Shown here piece after piece: positions 14,958-22,246 of a stretch of DNA of 41,283 nt. A program made the position numbers and the translations under genes. The notes beneath the pieces are model-generated. The model did not search any database. It saw only the letters and a program-made list of their open reading frames with translations, and was not told where the DNA came from. This stretch comes from a virus: IMG/VR virus record IMGVR_UViG_3300021178_000024, positions 1 to 41,283 of that record. One strand, written 5' to 3'. How positions within the stretch are numbered: position 1 is the first letter of the stretch; every line of letters starts with the position of its first letter.

Positions 14958-15190
14958 TGAAGCCTCGCCAGGGGGCGCAGGGAAGTGAATTCCCCACACC
15001 ACTGATCCGCACCCATCTCGGGGAACGGGCTTACCACCTGTGCTCCGCCCCGCCCGTTGGGGACGATCTGGGGTGGGGGCGGGAAGCGACGGCAAATGAA
15101 CACTCGTTGCTTGGTGCCTGAGGTCGCCTCCGCGTGGCGGCAATTGGAGCAGACATCAGTGCGCTGCGGGGGAGGTGGGATCTTTTTCAT
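14954..15190 (-). CDS. Small Cys-containing protein, possible zinc finger (78 aa)
   Basis: ATG 15190 follows GGAG. Cysteines occur as CSNC (residues 14-17), FICRRFP (near 33) and QWCGEF (near 65), a C-x2-C-xn-C-xn-C pattern seen in small phage zinc proteins of unknown role. It overlaps both neighbours, upstream in a different frame by 35 bp and downstream by 4 bp. Confidence 0.55.
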   Translation of the reverse strand: MKKIPPPPQRTDVCSNCRHAEATSGTKQRVFICRRFPPPPQIVPNGRGGAQVVSPFPEMGADQWCGEFTSLRPLARLQ

Positions 15191-15395
15191 CAGGTGTCTC
15201 CGGGGTGGGGGCGGCTTTGGCCTTCTTGGGCGTGCGAGCCTTATTGACCGCCATGAAGCTGTTGCGCGAGCCGCGTAGGGCGGCTAGGCGGGCGGCCAGC
15301 TCGGCATCGCTTAGTGGCTCCGGGGTGGGGGCGAGCGAGGCGATTCGGTCGGGCAGGGGTTCGGCCGGGAATGCCGGCCCTCCATCCTCGCGCAT
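15156..15395 (-). CDS. Small hypothetical protein, Pro/Ala/Lys-rich tail (79 aa)
   Basis: The opening MREDGGPAFPAEPLPDR contains GGPAFP, a phrase common near the start of small phage proteins of unknown function. Residues 28-50 are helical (LSDAELAARLAALRGSRNSF) and the C terminus is basic and Pro-rich. The ATG overlaps the previous TAA by one base. Confidence 0.55.
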   Translation of the reverse strand: MREDGGPAFPAEPLPDRIASLAPTPEPLSDAELAARLAALRGSRNSFMAVNKARTPKKAKAAPTPETPDEKDPTSPAAH

Positions 15396-15580
15396 TATCT
15401 GTCCTCTTTTTCAGCCTTTTGGTGGGCCTTTACGATGGTCTCAGCCAAGCTTTTCTCTCCATTCTCGGCGCAGATCAAAGCAAAATTTGCCCACCAAGCA
15501 TCGTGTTCCAACTTACGTAGCTGAGCTAATGCATCAGGCCCGGGTTGAAAAAGCCGTTGCCAAAATGACCGTAATTTCAT
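15395..15580 (-). CDS. Small hypothetical protein (61 aa)
   Basis: ATG 15580 follows GTGGAGGG. The protein is helical with a Trp-rich middle (MKLRSFWQRLFQPG, KLEHDAWWANFALICAENGE) and a Lys-rich end. A frame open further upstream shadows the signal-peptide gene. The ATG touches the last base of that gene's stop codon. Confidence 0.55.
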   Translation of the reverse strand: MKLRSFWQRLFQPGPDALAQLRKLEHDAWWANFALICAENGEKSLAETIVKAHQKAEKEDR

Positions 15581-15987
15581 TATCCCTCCACCTGCTTGCC
15601 CGTTGAGGGCACTCCCAGCTCCGGGGTCATCCTCTTGTCCACCGCCCCCGCCTTGACCTCGCACTGGTGCTCGATGTTGGCCGCGCTGGCCTCGATATCG
15701 ATCTCTTGTGTGCCGGATATTTCGAGCGCATAGGTCTGCTTGACGAAGTTCATCACCCGTTTGGTGTCCTCGGCATCCTTGATCGGGCAGTCGGCCGCCT
15801 GTTGGCACGCCGTGATCGCCTGCATAACGGCGGGGACGAGGTCGGTTGCGGAAATGCCGTGATTGCGCGCGCCCATGATGGAGGCAGCAATCTGCGTGTA
15901 CTGCGGACACTCCTCAAGGGTGACTTGGTGGGCGGGGGCAATGGCTGCTGCCCCCAGCATCGAGATTAACAGCAGCCATTGTCTCAT
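15580..15987 (-). CDS. Secreted/periplasmic protein with signal peptide (135 aa)
   Basis: ATG 15987 follows a strong AGGAG. Residues 1-20 are a Sec-type signal peptide (MRQWLLLISMLGAAAIAPAH). The mature part has four Cys in a spaced pattern (LEECPQY, ITACQQAADCPI, EHQCE), suggesting two disulphide bonds in the periplasm, and is otherwise helical. First-in-line neighbours upstream also carry signal peptides. Function unknown; modification of the host envelope or superinfection exclusion is a guess from context. Confidence 0.6.
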   Translation of the reverse strand: MRQWLLLISMLGAAAIAPAHQVTLEECPQYTQIAASIMGARNHGISATDLVPAVMQAITACQQAADCPIKDAEDTKRVMNFVKQTYALEISGTQEIDIEASAANIEHQCEVKAGAVDKRMTPELGVPSTGKQVEG

Positions 15988-15991
15988 CGAA

Positions 15992-16537
15992 TTACTCCTC
16001 GCGAACCGTTGAGGGTGCGGGCGCGGGCATCGGCTCCAGTGTGTACTGGATTCCCAACACGGCTGCGTGCCAGCCCGGGTCAAGCCACTCGGCCAAGGAG
16101 ATTCGGTGGCCAGTGACCGAAATCACGTGTGAGCCGGCGGCGAGGCTGCCGGGCAGCGTCCACGTATGGGCAGCAGCGCCCGTTGCACCTGCCGAGGGCG
16201 GATTCATGGGCACCCCATCTACTTCGGCGCTGTCGATGATGGTGTAGTAGTAGACATGGATGGCGCCGCCACGTCCTCCGCCAACATGAAGACTGCCATC
16301 CATGACCGTGACCGCTTGGCTGGAGGTGTAGGCCAGAACCCCGTTGCTTTCCGTCCAGTTGCCCAGCAGAAAGGTGACGGTATCGCTGAAGGGGGAGTCG
16401 GTGGGGCCGGCGCTCAAGAAGTTGCAGTTGGTGAGGGTGCCTTGTTGTGCTGCCGGGCACTGGCCGATGTTGTAGTCGGTGGCGTGGGCGACGGTGGAGA
16501 GGAGGCCGAGGATTAGTGCTGTGAGGAGGGTTTTCAT
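15992..16537 (-). CDS. Secreted beta-rich protein with signal peptide (181 aa)
   Basis: ATG 16537 follows AAGGA. Residues 1-19 are a signal peptide (MKTLLTALILGLLSTVAHA). The mature protein has one early Cys pair (GQCPAAQQGTLTNC) and alternating hydrophobic strands (DTVTFLLGNWTESNGVLAY, GAIHVYYYTIID, AAAHTWTLPGSLAAGSHVIS), consistent with a beta sandwich. It is 10 bp from the next signal-peptide gene and 4 bp from the one after. A longer frame upstream is a shadow. Confidence 0.6.
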   Translation of the reverse strand: MKTLLTALILGLLSTVAHATDYNIGQCPAAQQGTLTNCNFLSAGPTDSPFSDTVTFLLGNWTESNGVLAYTSSQAVTVMDGSLHVGGGRGGAIHVYYYTIIDSAEVDGVPMNPPSAGATGAAAHTWTLPGSLAAGSHVISVTGHRISLAEWLDPGWHAAVLGIQYTLEPMPAPAPSTVREE

Positions 16538-16547
16538 GGTTGAGTCC

Positions 16548-17345
16548 TTATTGCCAGAAGTAGTGAAACGACATGTGAACCTTGGTTCCGTTAACAAAGT
16601 TGCTTGCTTGAGACCATTCGCTGGAGTTGTAGGAGAGCCAAGCGGTGACAGGGCTGCCTGCGCAAATGGTAATGACACCCGTAAAGGTATCAGTGTATCC
16701 AGTCCCACCCCCACCACAACTAGAATAAACAGGAGGAAGAGGTAATCCTTCTAAGGAAAAGTAACTGGAACCCGCGACCGTGGGAATAGTAATATCAGCT
16801 TGAGCAAAAACCATACTTCCAACAATTTGATATTCCGCATTCTGCACTGTGATGGTTTGCGATGTTGACCCCATTGTCGCTAAAGGGGTCCACTGTACAC
16901 CAAGGGGAGTAGAGATACCTGATGTGGTGGAGGTGATGGCCCCACTTGGAGGAGTGCTATACCCCCCAAAAATGTATGCATTTTCCAGTGCGGTCTTTCC
17001 ACCGTCGCACGAGGATACGCAGAACCCGCTTGGAGGAGTGGACAAAGAAGCCCCTAGTAATGTTGGTGCGGCATAAGAATGAAACCCTATTATGCCCGTT
17101 TGGCACCAATTTATTGAGTGTCCATTATTACCGTTGCCGGAGGCATTTGCGGCCGTGGTAAAACTCCTATTACAGACAACGTTGGCTGCTGTTTGGTAGT
17201 CGTCTGGGGAAGTTGAGCCTGTAACTGGGGCGCAATAGACTGGACCGCTCCCACCACCAATCGCGGTGGTGCAAACGTATGGTGCTAATTGAGCGTTTGC
17301 CCAGACGGGCAACATTAAAACCAAAACTGCAAAAAATCTTCTCAC
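16548..17345 (-). CDS. Secreted Cys-containing beta-rich protein with signal peptide (265 aa)
   Basis: The GTG start at 17345 is preceded by AGGAG. Residues 1-19 are a signal peptide (MRRFFAVLVLMLPVWANA). The mature part is Ser/Thr/Gly-rich with about eight Cys (YVCTTAIGG, VVCNRSF, NWCQTG, FCVSSCDGG, SSCGGG, ITICAG), likely disulphide-bonded outside the cytoplasm. The last 50 residues (TAWLSYNSSEWSQASNFVNG, VHMSFHYFWQ) look like a beta-sandwich edge. Base composition is visibly more AT-rich than in the flanking genes, which hints at separate origin. Function unknown. Confidence 0.6.
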   Translation of the reverse strand: MRRFFAVLVLMLPVWANAQLAPYVCTTAIGGGSGPVYCAPVTGSTSPDDYQTAANVVCNRSFTTAANASGNGNNGHSINWCQTGIIGFHSYAAPTLLGASLSTPPSGFCVSSCDGGKTALENAYIFGGYSTPPSGAITSTTSGISTPLGVQWTPLATMGSTSQTITVQNAEYQIVGSMVFAQADITIPTVAGSSYFSLEGLPLPPVYSSCGGGGTGYTDTFTGVITICAGSPVTAWLSYNSSEWSQASNFVNGTKVHMSFHYFWQ

Positions 17346-17346
17346 T

Positions 17347-17412
17347 TCATATCTCCTTTTTGGTTCCCCACCAACCGGGCGGGATGCGGTCGTCGTCGGA
17401 GTCGTGGATCAT
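17347..17412 (-). CDS. Possible micropeptide (21 aa)
   Basis: An ATG at 17412 overlaps the stop of the upstream gene (ATGA), and the frame (MIHDSDDDRIPPGWWGTKKE) ends in the ribosome site of the next gene. It may serve translational coupling only. Low confidence because of its length. Confidence 0.3.
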   Translation of the reverse strand: MIHDSDDDRIPPGWWGTKKEI

Positions 17413-17939
17413 TTGCCGCCCTCGTGCTCGGAGGCCAATTGCTTGAGCCGCTCCATTCTGTCGGCCGGCTCCGTGTTCCACAGATCCTCGTAGGCTTCCC
17501 TCAACGCCTCCCGCCTCGCATCCCTCACCAGCCGCTCGTGGATCTCGCGGGGGATGGCGTCCGGCGGCGCTTCGTACAGAGGGATCACGCACAGTCCGGA
17601 TTGCTGCCATTCCTCCGCAAGCTTTTTGCTCTGAGTGCAATCGTTCAGGAAGTCTTTCGCCACGTCGGCCATGAACGCTACGGGCTCGCCCTTCCCGGCT
17701 GGCGGTTGAGGGGCGGCGGCTTCGACAACCTTTTCAGCCAGCGCCGTAAGACGTTTGAATTCTTCCTCGCCATATCCGCTTTGGATGTAGATCCCATGAA
17801 CGAAAAACTGCACCCACCCTGCATCGGTTATGCTGACCAACGCCACCGCCTTCGCGTCCGGGGGCTGTGCGAGGGCGGCATCCCCGATAGCAGTCTTTAC
17901 AGCTTGCCTCAGGCCATAGTCCCGCGCGGATTCAGTCAT
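17409..17939 (-). CDS. Hypothetical phage protein with PVAF...PLYEAP motif (176 aa)
   Basis: Residues 1-80 look like a compact alpha/beta domain (ALVSITDAGWVQFFVHGIY). Residues 85-125 contain KGEPVAFMADVAKDF and then LCVIPLYEAPP, a pair of phrases repeated in many small phage proteins of unknown function. The C terminus is highly charged and helical (HERLVRDARREALREAYEDL). The ATG overlaps the previous micropeptide stop. Confidence 0.6.
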   Translation of the reverse strand: MTESARDYGLRQAVKTAIGDAALAQPPDAKAVALVSITDAGWVQFFVHGIYIQSGYGEEEFKRLTALAEKVVEAAAPQPPAGKGEPVAFMADVAKDFLNDCTQSKKLAEEWQQSGLCVIPLYEAPPDAIPREIHERLVRDARREALREAYEDLWNTEPADRMERLKQLASEHEGGK

Positions 17940-18016
17940 AGCTCAATAATTCCGTAGTGGCAGGCCACGACACCGACCACAAACCCAACTCCCACCCCAA
18001 TCACGAATATCAACAT
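17936..18016 (-). CDS. Membrane micropeptide (26 aa)
   Basis: ATG 18016 has a very strong GGGAGGGAG ribosome site. The peptide is a single Gly/Val-rich membrane helix (MLIFVIGVGVGFVVGVVACH) ending YGIIEL. Both ends overlap neighbours by a few bases. The ribosome site and packing support it. Confidence 0.45.
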   Translation of the reverse strand: MLIFVIGVGVGFVVGVVACHYGIIEL

Positions 18017-18240
18017 TTCTCCCTCCCCACCACCGGTGCCTCAAGCACCTTCTCAATCTGCCCCTTCAACTCTCGGAGCACCCATCGCAGCGCCCTCTCC
18101 CCACCCCGATCCCGGCTGTACCCCGCTGCCCATCGCGTCAGCGATTCCACACTCACCCCGCTCTCCCTAGCCAGCGCACTGAGCACCACGACATCCGATT
18201 GGAGAAGCTTCTGCAAGGGGTCTGAGTGTACCCTTCCCAT
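18010..18240 (-). CDS. Small HTH-like protein (76 aa)
   Basis: I start at ATG 18240; the frame remains open to 18372 inside the next gene. Residues 10-40 read like a helix-turn-helix (LLQSDVVVLSALARESGVSV, ESLTRWAAG), and the rest is a basic helix. A DNA-binding or regulatory role is possible. The start lacks a clear ribosome site; a copy of the GTGAG...CAC motif (18247-18258, two mismatches) lies immediately upstream. Confidence 0.5.
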   Translation of the reverse strand: MGRVHSDPLQKLLQSDVVVLSALARESGVSVESLTRWAAGYSRDRGGERALRWVLRELKGQIEKVLEAPVVGREKC

Positions 18241-18259
18241 CCGTGAGTGAGCAACCACT

Positions 18260-18859
18260 TCAGAACCTCCACCGCACGCTGACGTTGAAGACGCTCCAGC
18301 CCAGACCCTGGTACTGGGTCTGGGTCGGTCCGAGGCTAACGTTCTGGGCGCGCACGAGGCGCCAGTTGGCAAGCAGGTCGGCGTGGGGGCTCAGTCGGAT
18401 ACCGAGGCCCGCCAACGGGCTGAAGAGAATCTGGGTATTACCCACCATCAGGGGATGGGGCGGGCCGCCGGCTGTCCAATCGGGCACGGACATGTGGAAT
18501 TCGGACTTCACTGCCCCGGCGCCGAGCTGGGCGAAGACCGGGCCGAGATGGGGCTCCCAAGCTGCCCAGATGCCTAGCGGTTGCTCGCTGCCGTTCCAGT
18601 GGGAGTAGGGGACGCGACCGCTGCTGCAAGCGGGTTCGTTGGCGCCGCAGGCGAGTGCGTGGCTGGTGGCACGGCCCATCCGCTCGGCAGTCAAGCTCCA
18701 CTGGCTTCCCACCAGCGCGAATCCGTAGCTGGGGCCATCGAGCGAGCTGAAGGAGTGGGGCTGGTCAGCCTGCCACCAGGTGCCGTTGGGGGGAGTGCTC
18801 TCGTGGCTGGTGCCGAGGAGAGCGGCGAATTGGAGTGCGGCAAGGGCGGCGGTGCTCAC
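18260..18859 (-). CDS. Outer-membrane beta-barrel-like protein with signal peptide (199 aa)
   Basis: The GTG at 18859 overlaps the previous stop (GTGA) and follows AGGTGG. Residues 1-20 form a signal-like segment (MSTAALAALQFAALLGTSHE). The mature part starts with TWWQADQPHSFSSLDGPSYG and has alternating amphipathic strands (GFALVGSQWSLTAER, LGPVFAQLGAGAVKSEFHMS, LLANWRLVRAQNVSLG), ending in NVSVRWRF with a terminal Phe, the C-terminal signature of outer-membrane barrels. The size suits an eight-stranded barrel. Phage-coded barrels such as Lom change the host surface; a receptor-masking or exclusion role here is inference. A frame reaching 18955 is a shadow of the next gene. Confidence 0.6.
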   Translation of the reverse strand: MSTAALAALQFAALLGTSHESTPPNGTWWQADQPHSFSSLDGPSYGFALVGSQWSLTAERMGRATSHALACGANEPACSSGRVPYSHWNGSEQPLGIWAAWEPHLGPVFAQLGAGAVKSEFHMSVPDWTAGGPPHPLMVGNTQILFSPLAGLGIRLSPHADLLANWRLVRAQNVSLGPTQTQYQGLGWSVFNVSVRWRF

Positions 18860-19005
18860 AGGCCACCTGACAGGAAGAAGGAGAGCAGGATCGCCGTGCC
18901 GCACAGGAAGCCGAGCGCGAACCCGATGCCGGCCAGCAGCCAGCTCCAGGCCCATGCCTCGCGGGCCATTTCGGTGAAGGAGCGGAGGTCGGGAGTGGGA
19001 CTCAT
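18856..19005 (-). CDS. Small membrane protein (49 aa)
   Basis: ATG 19005 overlaps the previous stop and follows GGAG. After an amphipathic start (MSPTPDLRSFTEMAREAWAW) there is one long or two short membrane segments (LLAGIGFALGFLCG, TAILLSFFLSGGL). Its stop overlaps the barrel gene start, so the two are probably co-translated. Confidence 0.5.
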   Translation of the reverse strand: MSPTPDLRSFTEMAREAWAWSWLLAGIGFALGFLCGTAILLSFFLSGGL

Positions 19006-19199
19006 AGCTTGGGCTCCGTCAGACGGCCGGTTAGGAGGAAATTCGCGAATGCATCTCGCAAGGCGGGGAAGGAAACACTGAGCGGGACGCGCTGGGGGGC
19101 AGTCTTGTTTGCCCGACGATACGCACGGGCGAATGTGTCAACTTGGACATAGAGTTTGGACACCACCTCTTCAAAATTAGCCTCTTCAAGTGTTGTCAT
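19002..19199 (-). CDS. Small hypothetical protein (65 aa)
   Basis: ATG 19199 follows AGGAG and overlaps the previous stop. A short helical protein (TTLEEANFEEVVSKLYVQVD, TFARAYRRANK, FPALRDAFANFLLTGRL). No family recognised. Confidence 0.55.
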   Translation of the reverse strand: MTTLEEANFEEVVSKLYVQVDTFARAYRRANKTAPQRVPLSVSFPALRDAFANFLLTGRLTEPKL

Positions 19200-19450
19200 G
19201 AGTCCAACTCCTCTTCGAGTTTTTCGGTTAGGAGGGATTTTACCTCAGGGTCGAGCAGGTTGAGCATGCCGGTCCAGTCTTCCGTCGTGCCATCGGGTTG
19301 GAGGAAGGAGAGGGAGTACAGCTCGATCCCCGCGTCCTCGTCCAGCGTCGCAGCAGGGTAATAGGTGCCCTGGAATTCGAATTCATGCTGGCCGAAATCC
19401 CCGAGGCAGAGGGTGTGCGTGGTGGTAAAGGGTAGGGGAGTGTGGCTCAT
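19196..19450 (-). CDS. Small hypothetical protein (84 aa)
   Basis: ATG 19450 follows GGAGGA; the in-frame ATG at 19477 lacks this and overlaps the preceding gene. Beta strands (HTLCLGDFGQHEFEFQGTYY, GIELYSLSFLQPDG) followed by an acidic helix (LDPEVKSLLTEKLEEELDS). Unknown function. Confidence 0.55.
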   Translation of the reverse strand: MSHTPLPFTTTHTLCLGDFGQHEFEFQGTYYPAATLDEDAGIELYSLSFLQPDGTTEDWTGMLNLLDPEVKSLLTEKLEEELDS

Positions 19451-19620
19451 CTGGGTTCCTCCGAAGAGGCCATCCAACCCTCTACTTGCTCCGCAGCATA
19501 GGTAAGGGTCTCATAGAAAGTGCAGGCTCGAAAATCCTTTTCCTCGACTCCATGTGTATACGCGAAATCACAAAAGCTCGCCGCATTCTCTAAAATCTTT
19601 TGTAGTTCTGGCAGTGTCAT
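19447..19620 (-). CDS. Small hypothetical protein (57 aa)
   Basis: ATG 19620 overlaps the stop of the upstream gene, and the TGA overlaps the next ATG, so the frame fills the gap exactly. An acidic helical protein (MTLPELQKILENAASFCDFA, ACTFYETLTYAAEQVEGWMA). The double overlap supports it despite its size. Confidence 0.5.
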   Translation of the reverse strand: MTLPELQKILENAASFCDFAYTHGVEEKDFRACTFYETLTYAAEQVEGWMASSEEPR

Positions 19621-19919
19621 CTGGCCAACTCCCGGTTGCGCTTCTCCACCATGTGGTCGGGGAGTTGGATCGCGTCGAAGCGTCGCACGTCCTCGTTGGG
19701 TGGGAGGGGGTGGAGGAGAGAAGCCTCCACTCGGCGAGTAATCCTAGAAGTTTTTATACACAATAAAGGAGAAACTTCCCAAAGAGACATTGTCCTGAAA
19801 CCATTGAAGGTGGGTGCAACCAGTACACAAATCTTACCGGTATGGCAATCACAACATTCTGGGCCGTGTTGACCACCACCAAGGATGAGTGCTAACACCC
19901 CAGGCTTGAGCCCACTCAT
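19617..19919 (-). CDS. Small Cys-containing hypothetical protein (100 aa)
   Basis: ATG 19919 follows GGGAGGT. Residues 15-45 contain GGQHGPECCDCHTGKICVLV, a possible metal-binding Cys/His cluster; the rest is basic (RITRRVEASLLHPLPPN, MVEKRNRELAR). No family recognised. Confidence 0.55.
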   Translation of the reverse strand: MSGLKPGVLALILGGGQHGPECCDCHTGKICVLVAPTFNGFRTMSLWEVSPLLCIKTSRITRRVEASLLHPLPPNEDVRRFDAIQLPDHMVEKRNRELAR

Positions 19920-20125
19920 TTCCCACCTCCCGCCCCAATACCGCAAAATCCGGCGATCGTCGCCGCTTCGAGCACTGTCAGCGGGCGGTGGACGCCTTCC
20001 TGCACGGCCCTCTGGATGATGAGCATGGCATCGGCGTAGTCCTCCTGCTGCAACTGGCGCTCATCGATGCTGTCCCAGCTCTCTCCACCATTCCAATCAC
20101 TGGTAATTCCAAAATCTTTGGTCAT
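19916..20125 (-). CDS. Small hypothetical protein (69 aa)
   Basis: ATG 20125 follows GAGG; the in-frame ATG at 20158 lies in the previous gene. An acidic N terminus (MTKDFGITSDWNGGESWDSI) and a helical remainder (EDYADAMLIIQRAVQEGVHR) with a Gly-rich end. Confidence 0.5.
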   Translation of the reverse strand: MTKDFGITSDWNGGESWDSIDERQLQQEDYADAMLIIQRAVQEGVHRPLTVLEAATIAGFCGIGAGGGK

Positions 20126-20772
20126 GGGGATACCTCGCACAAGGGGAGCCATTGACAACCGGGGGCTTTCATGTCGATAAGGATTTTTACGACTTCATCG
20201 GCAAAAAAGATGAGTTCTTTTTCAGCCTCAGCGGCGGCGGCGGCGTAGGTGGCGGCGGCGGCGGCGTAGGCGGCGGCGTAGGTGGCGGCGGCGACGGCGG
20301 CGTAGATGGCGGTGGCGCGGGCGGCGCGGGCGGCGGCGGCGACGGCGGCGGAGGCGGCGGAGGCGGTGGCGCGGGCGGCGAGGGCAGTGGCAGTGTAGGG
20401 GGAGTAGGTGGCGGCGGCGGCGTTCTTAGAAGCCCTTGCAGCCATCGTATTTGCCAGCGGCACTAGTCTTTGCACAAAGTCCTTTTCATCTAATTTTCCC
20501 GCCGAATCAAGTTGGGCAACTGCGAGCTGCCTTAAACCTTTGCTCCTGCTCTGATCACTTACCCACCAAGCACTATCGTTAAGAGCAAGCTTCAATTGCC
20601 GCAACGACGGCGCAACACAAACCGGCGCATCCCCGTGGGGTAGCCCCATTGCGTAGCACACCGCCGCTTCGACGCACATTTGGCCGGGGATTGGTTTTCC
20701 TACCCCACACACCAATCCAGCATCGACAGTATCTAGCACCTTTTGGGCGATTTCCTTTGTGATTTCAATCAT
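20122..20772 (-). CDS. Hypothetical protein with long Ala-rich repeat tail (216 aa)
   Basis: ATG 20772 follows AGAGG. Residues 1-110 form an ordinary globular domain (VDAGLVCGVGKPIPGQMCVE, AAVCYAMGLPHGD, SLRQLKLALNDSAWWVSDQS). Residues 115-190 are about 70 per cent Ala with Arg/Thr/Tyr at intervals, coded by GCC/GCG triplet repeats, and probably form a long helix. The end (ELIFFADEVVKILIDMKAPG) is again ordinary. A neighbouring gene (21020-21778) has the same plan, so the two may be functionally linked. Role unknown. Confidence 0.6.
   Translation of the reverse strand: MIEITKEIAQKVLDTVDAGLVCGVGKPIPGQMCVEAAVCYAMGLPHGDAPVCVAPSLRQLKLALNDSAWWVSDQSRSKGLRQLAVAQLDSAGKLDEKDFVQRLVPLANTMAARASKNAAAATYSPYTATALAARATASAASAAVAAAARAARATAIYAAVAAATYAAAYAAAAATYAAAAAEAEKELIFFADEVVKILIDMKAPGCQWLPLCEVSP
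20228..20420. repeat. GGC-type triplet repeat tract (Ala-coding)
   Basis: An imperfect run of GGC/GGT/GCG triplets on the plus strand, coding the Ala-rich tail of the leftward gene 20122-20772. Because the unit is three bases, length changes would keep the frame. Confidence 0.7.
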
Positions 20773-20951
20773 GGTTGTCCTCTCAATAGGCAGATGGGGA
20801 GTGCTCTACCAAAAGACGCACCGGCGGGGATCAACTCAGGGGCATCAAGACAATAGCCGGTGTCAATGATGCCGGTGAAATAGGCCGCTGCGTCGGCAAG
20901 CTTCTCCGCTACGGTCAAGCGGCGATCGGTGTAGGGAGTGAAGGAGGTCAT
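20769..20951 (-). CDS. Small hypothetical protein (60 aa)
   Basis: ATG 20951 follows GGAG; an in-frame ATG at 20975 overlaps the micropeptide frame. Residues 9-30 form a helix (LTVAEKLADAAAYFTGIIDT). The stop overlaps the next ATG. No family recognised. Confidence 0.5.
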   Translation of the reverse strand: MTSFTPYTDRRLTVAEKLADAAAYFTGIIDTGYCLDAPELIPAGASFGRALPICLLRGQP

Positions 20952-20964
20952 CAGCGCGCTCCGT

Positions 20965-21018
20965 CTAGAGGTCAATCCAAAAATAGCCCAGCGCGAAGAG
21001 GAGGAGGATGAGAATCAT
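20965..21018 (-). CDS. Possible membrane micropeptide (17 aa)
   Basis: ATG 21018 is preceded by GGGAG at 7 bp. The frame codes MILILLLFALGYFWIDL, a minimal membrane helix, and ends just before the ribosome site of the next gene. Tentative because of its size. Confidence 0.35.
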   Translation of the reverse strand: MILILLLFALGYFWIDL

Positions 21019-21019
21019 A

Positions 21020-21778
<759 letters not shown>

Positions 21779-21814
21779 GTGGTGAGTCTCCAATAGTCCG
21801 TTGTCAGTCTGCAA

Positions 21815-22246
21815 TCACTCTTCCCCGCCACCCGACGGACGGTCGAGCGGTCCCCGGTAGCCCTCTAGACGCTTGCGAGCCTCCTCACTGATCGGCTCGA
21901 CGGCTTGTGGAATGCGCTTGCTGATGCTCTCCGCCATCTCCGCCACACGGCGCGCGGATGCGACCAGCTCGGCTTGCTGGACGGCTAGGGCGCTGGAGTT
22001 GAACTCCCTGAGCTGCTGGGTGGCTGCACTCACCGGGATGGCCTGCTGGGCCGCTTCCTGCCCATCCTCCACATCCGGAATGTAGGCAAACGTATCCCTG
22101 CGAGCAATCTTAGCGATGGTTTGGAGGCTCAGCTCCCAGTCGCGGGCCACCTGCCGACGGCTTGTGCCGGCCCGAAGAGCACGCCGGATCGCTTGGACAT
22201 CGGCGACGGTGAGCCCGGAATTGGGGGCGGCTCGGTCTCGTGTCAT
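21815..22246 (-). CDS. HTH DNA-binding protein (143 aa)
   Basis: Residues 12-50 are a recombinase/resolvase-type helix-turn-helix (LTVADVQAIRRALRAGTSRR, QVARDWELSLQTIAKIARRD), followed by a long helical region (LREFNSSALAVQQAELVASA, RRVAEMAESISKRI). No catalytic recombinase domain is present. It is the best candidate in the leftward run for a transcription regulator, and could bind the palindromes of the control region. That link is only inference. Confidence 0.65.
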   Translation of the reverse strand: MTRDRAAPNSGLTVADVQAIRRALRAGTSRRQVARDWELSLQTIAKIARRDTFAYIPDVEDGQEAAQQAIPVSAATQQLREFNSSALAVQQAELVASARRVAEMAESISKRIPQAVEPISEEARKRLEGYRGPLDRPSGGGEE

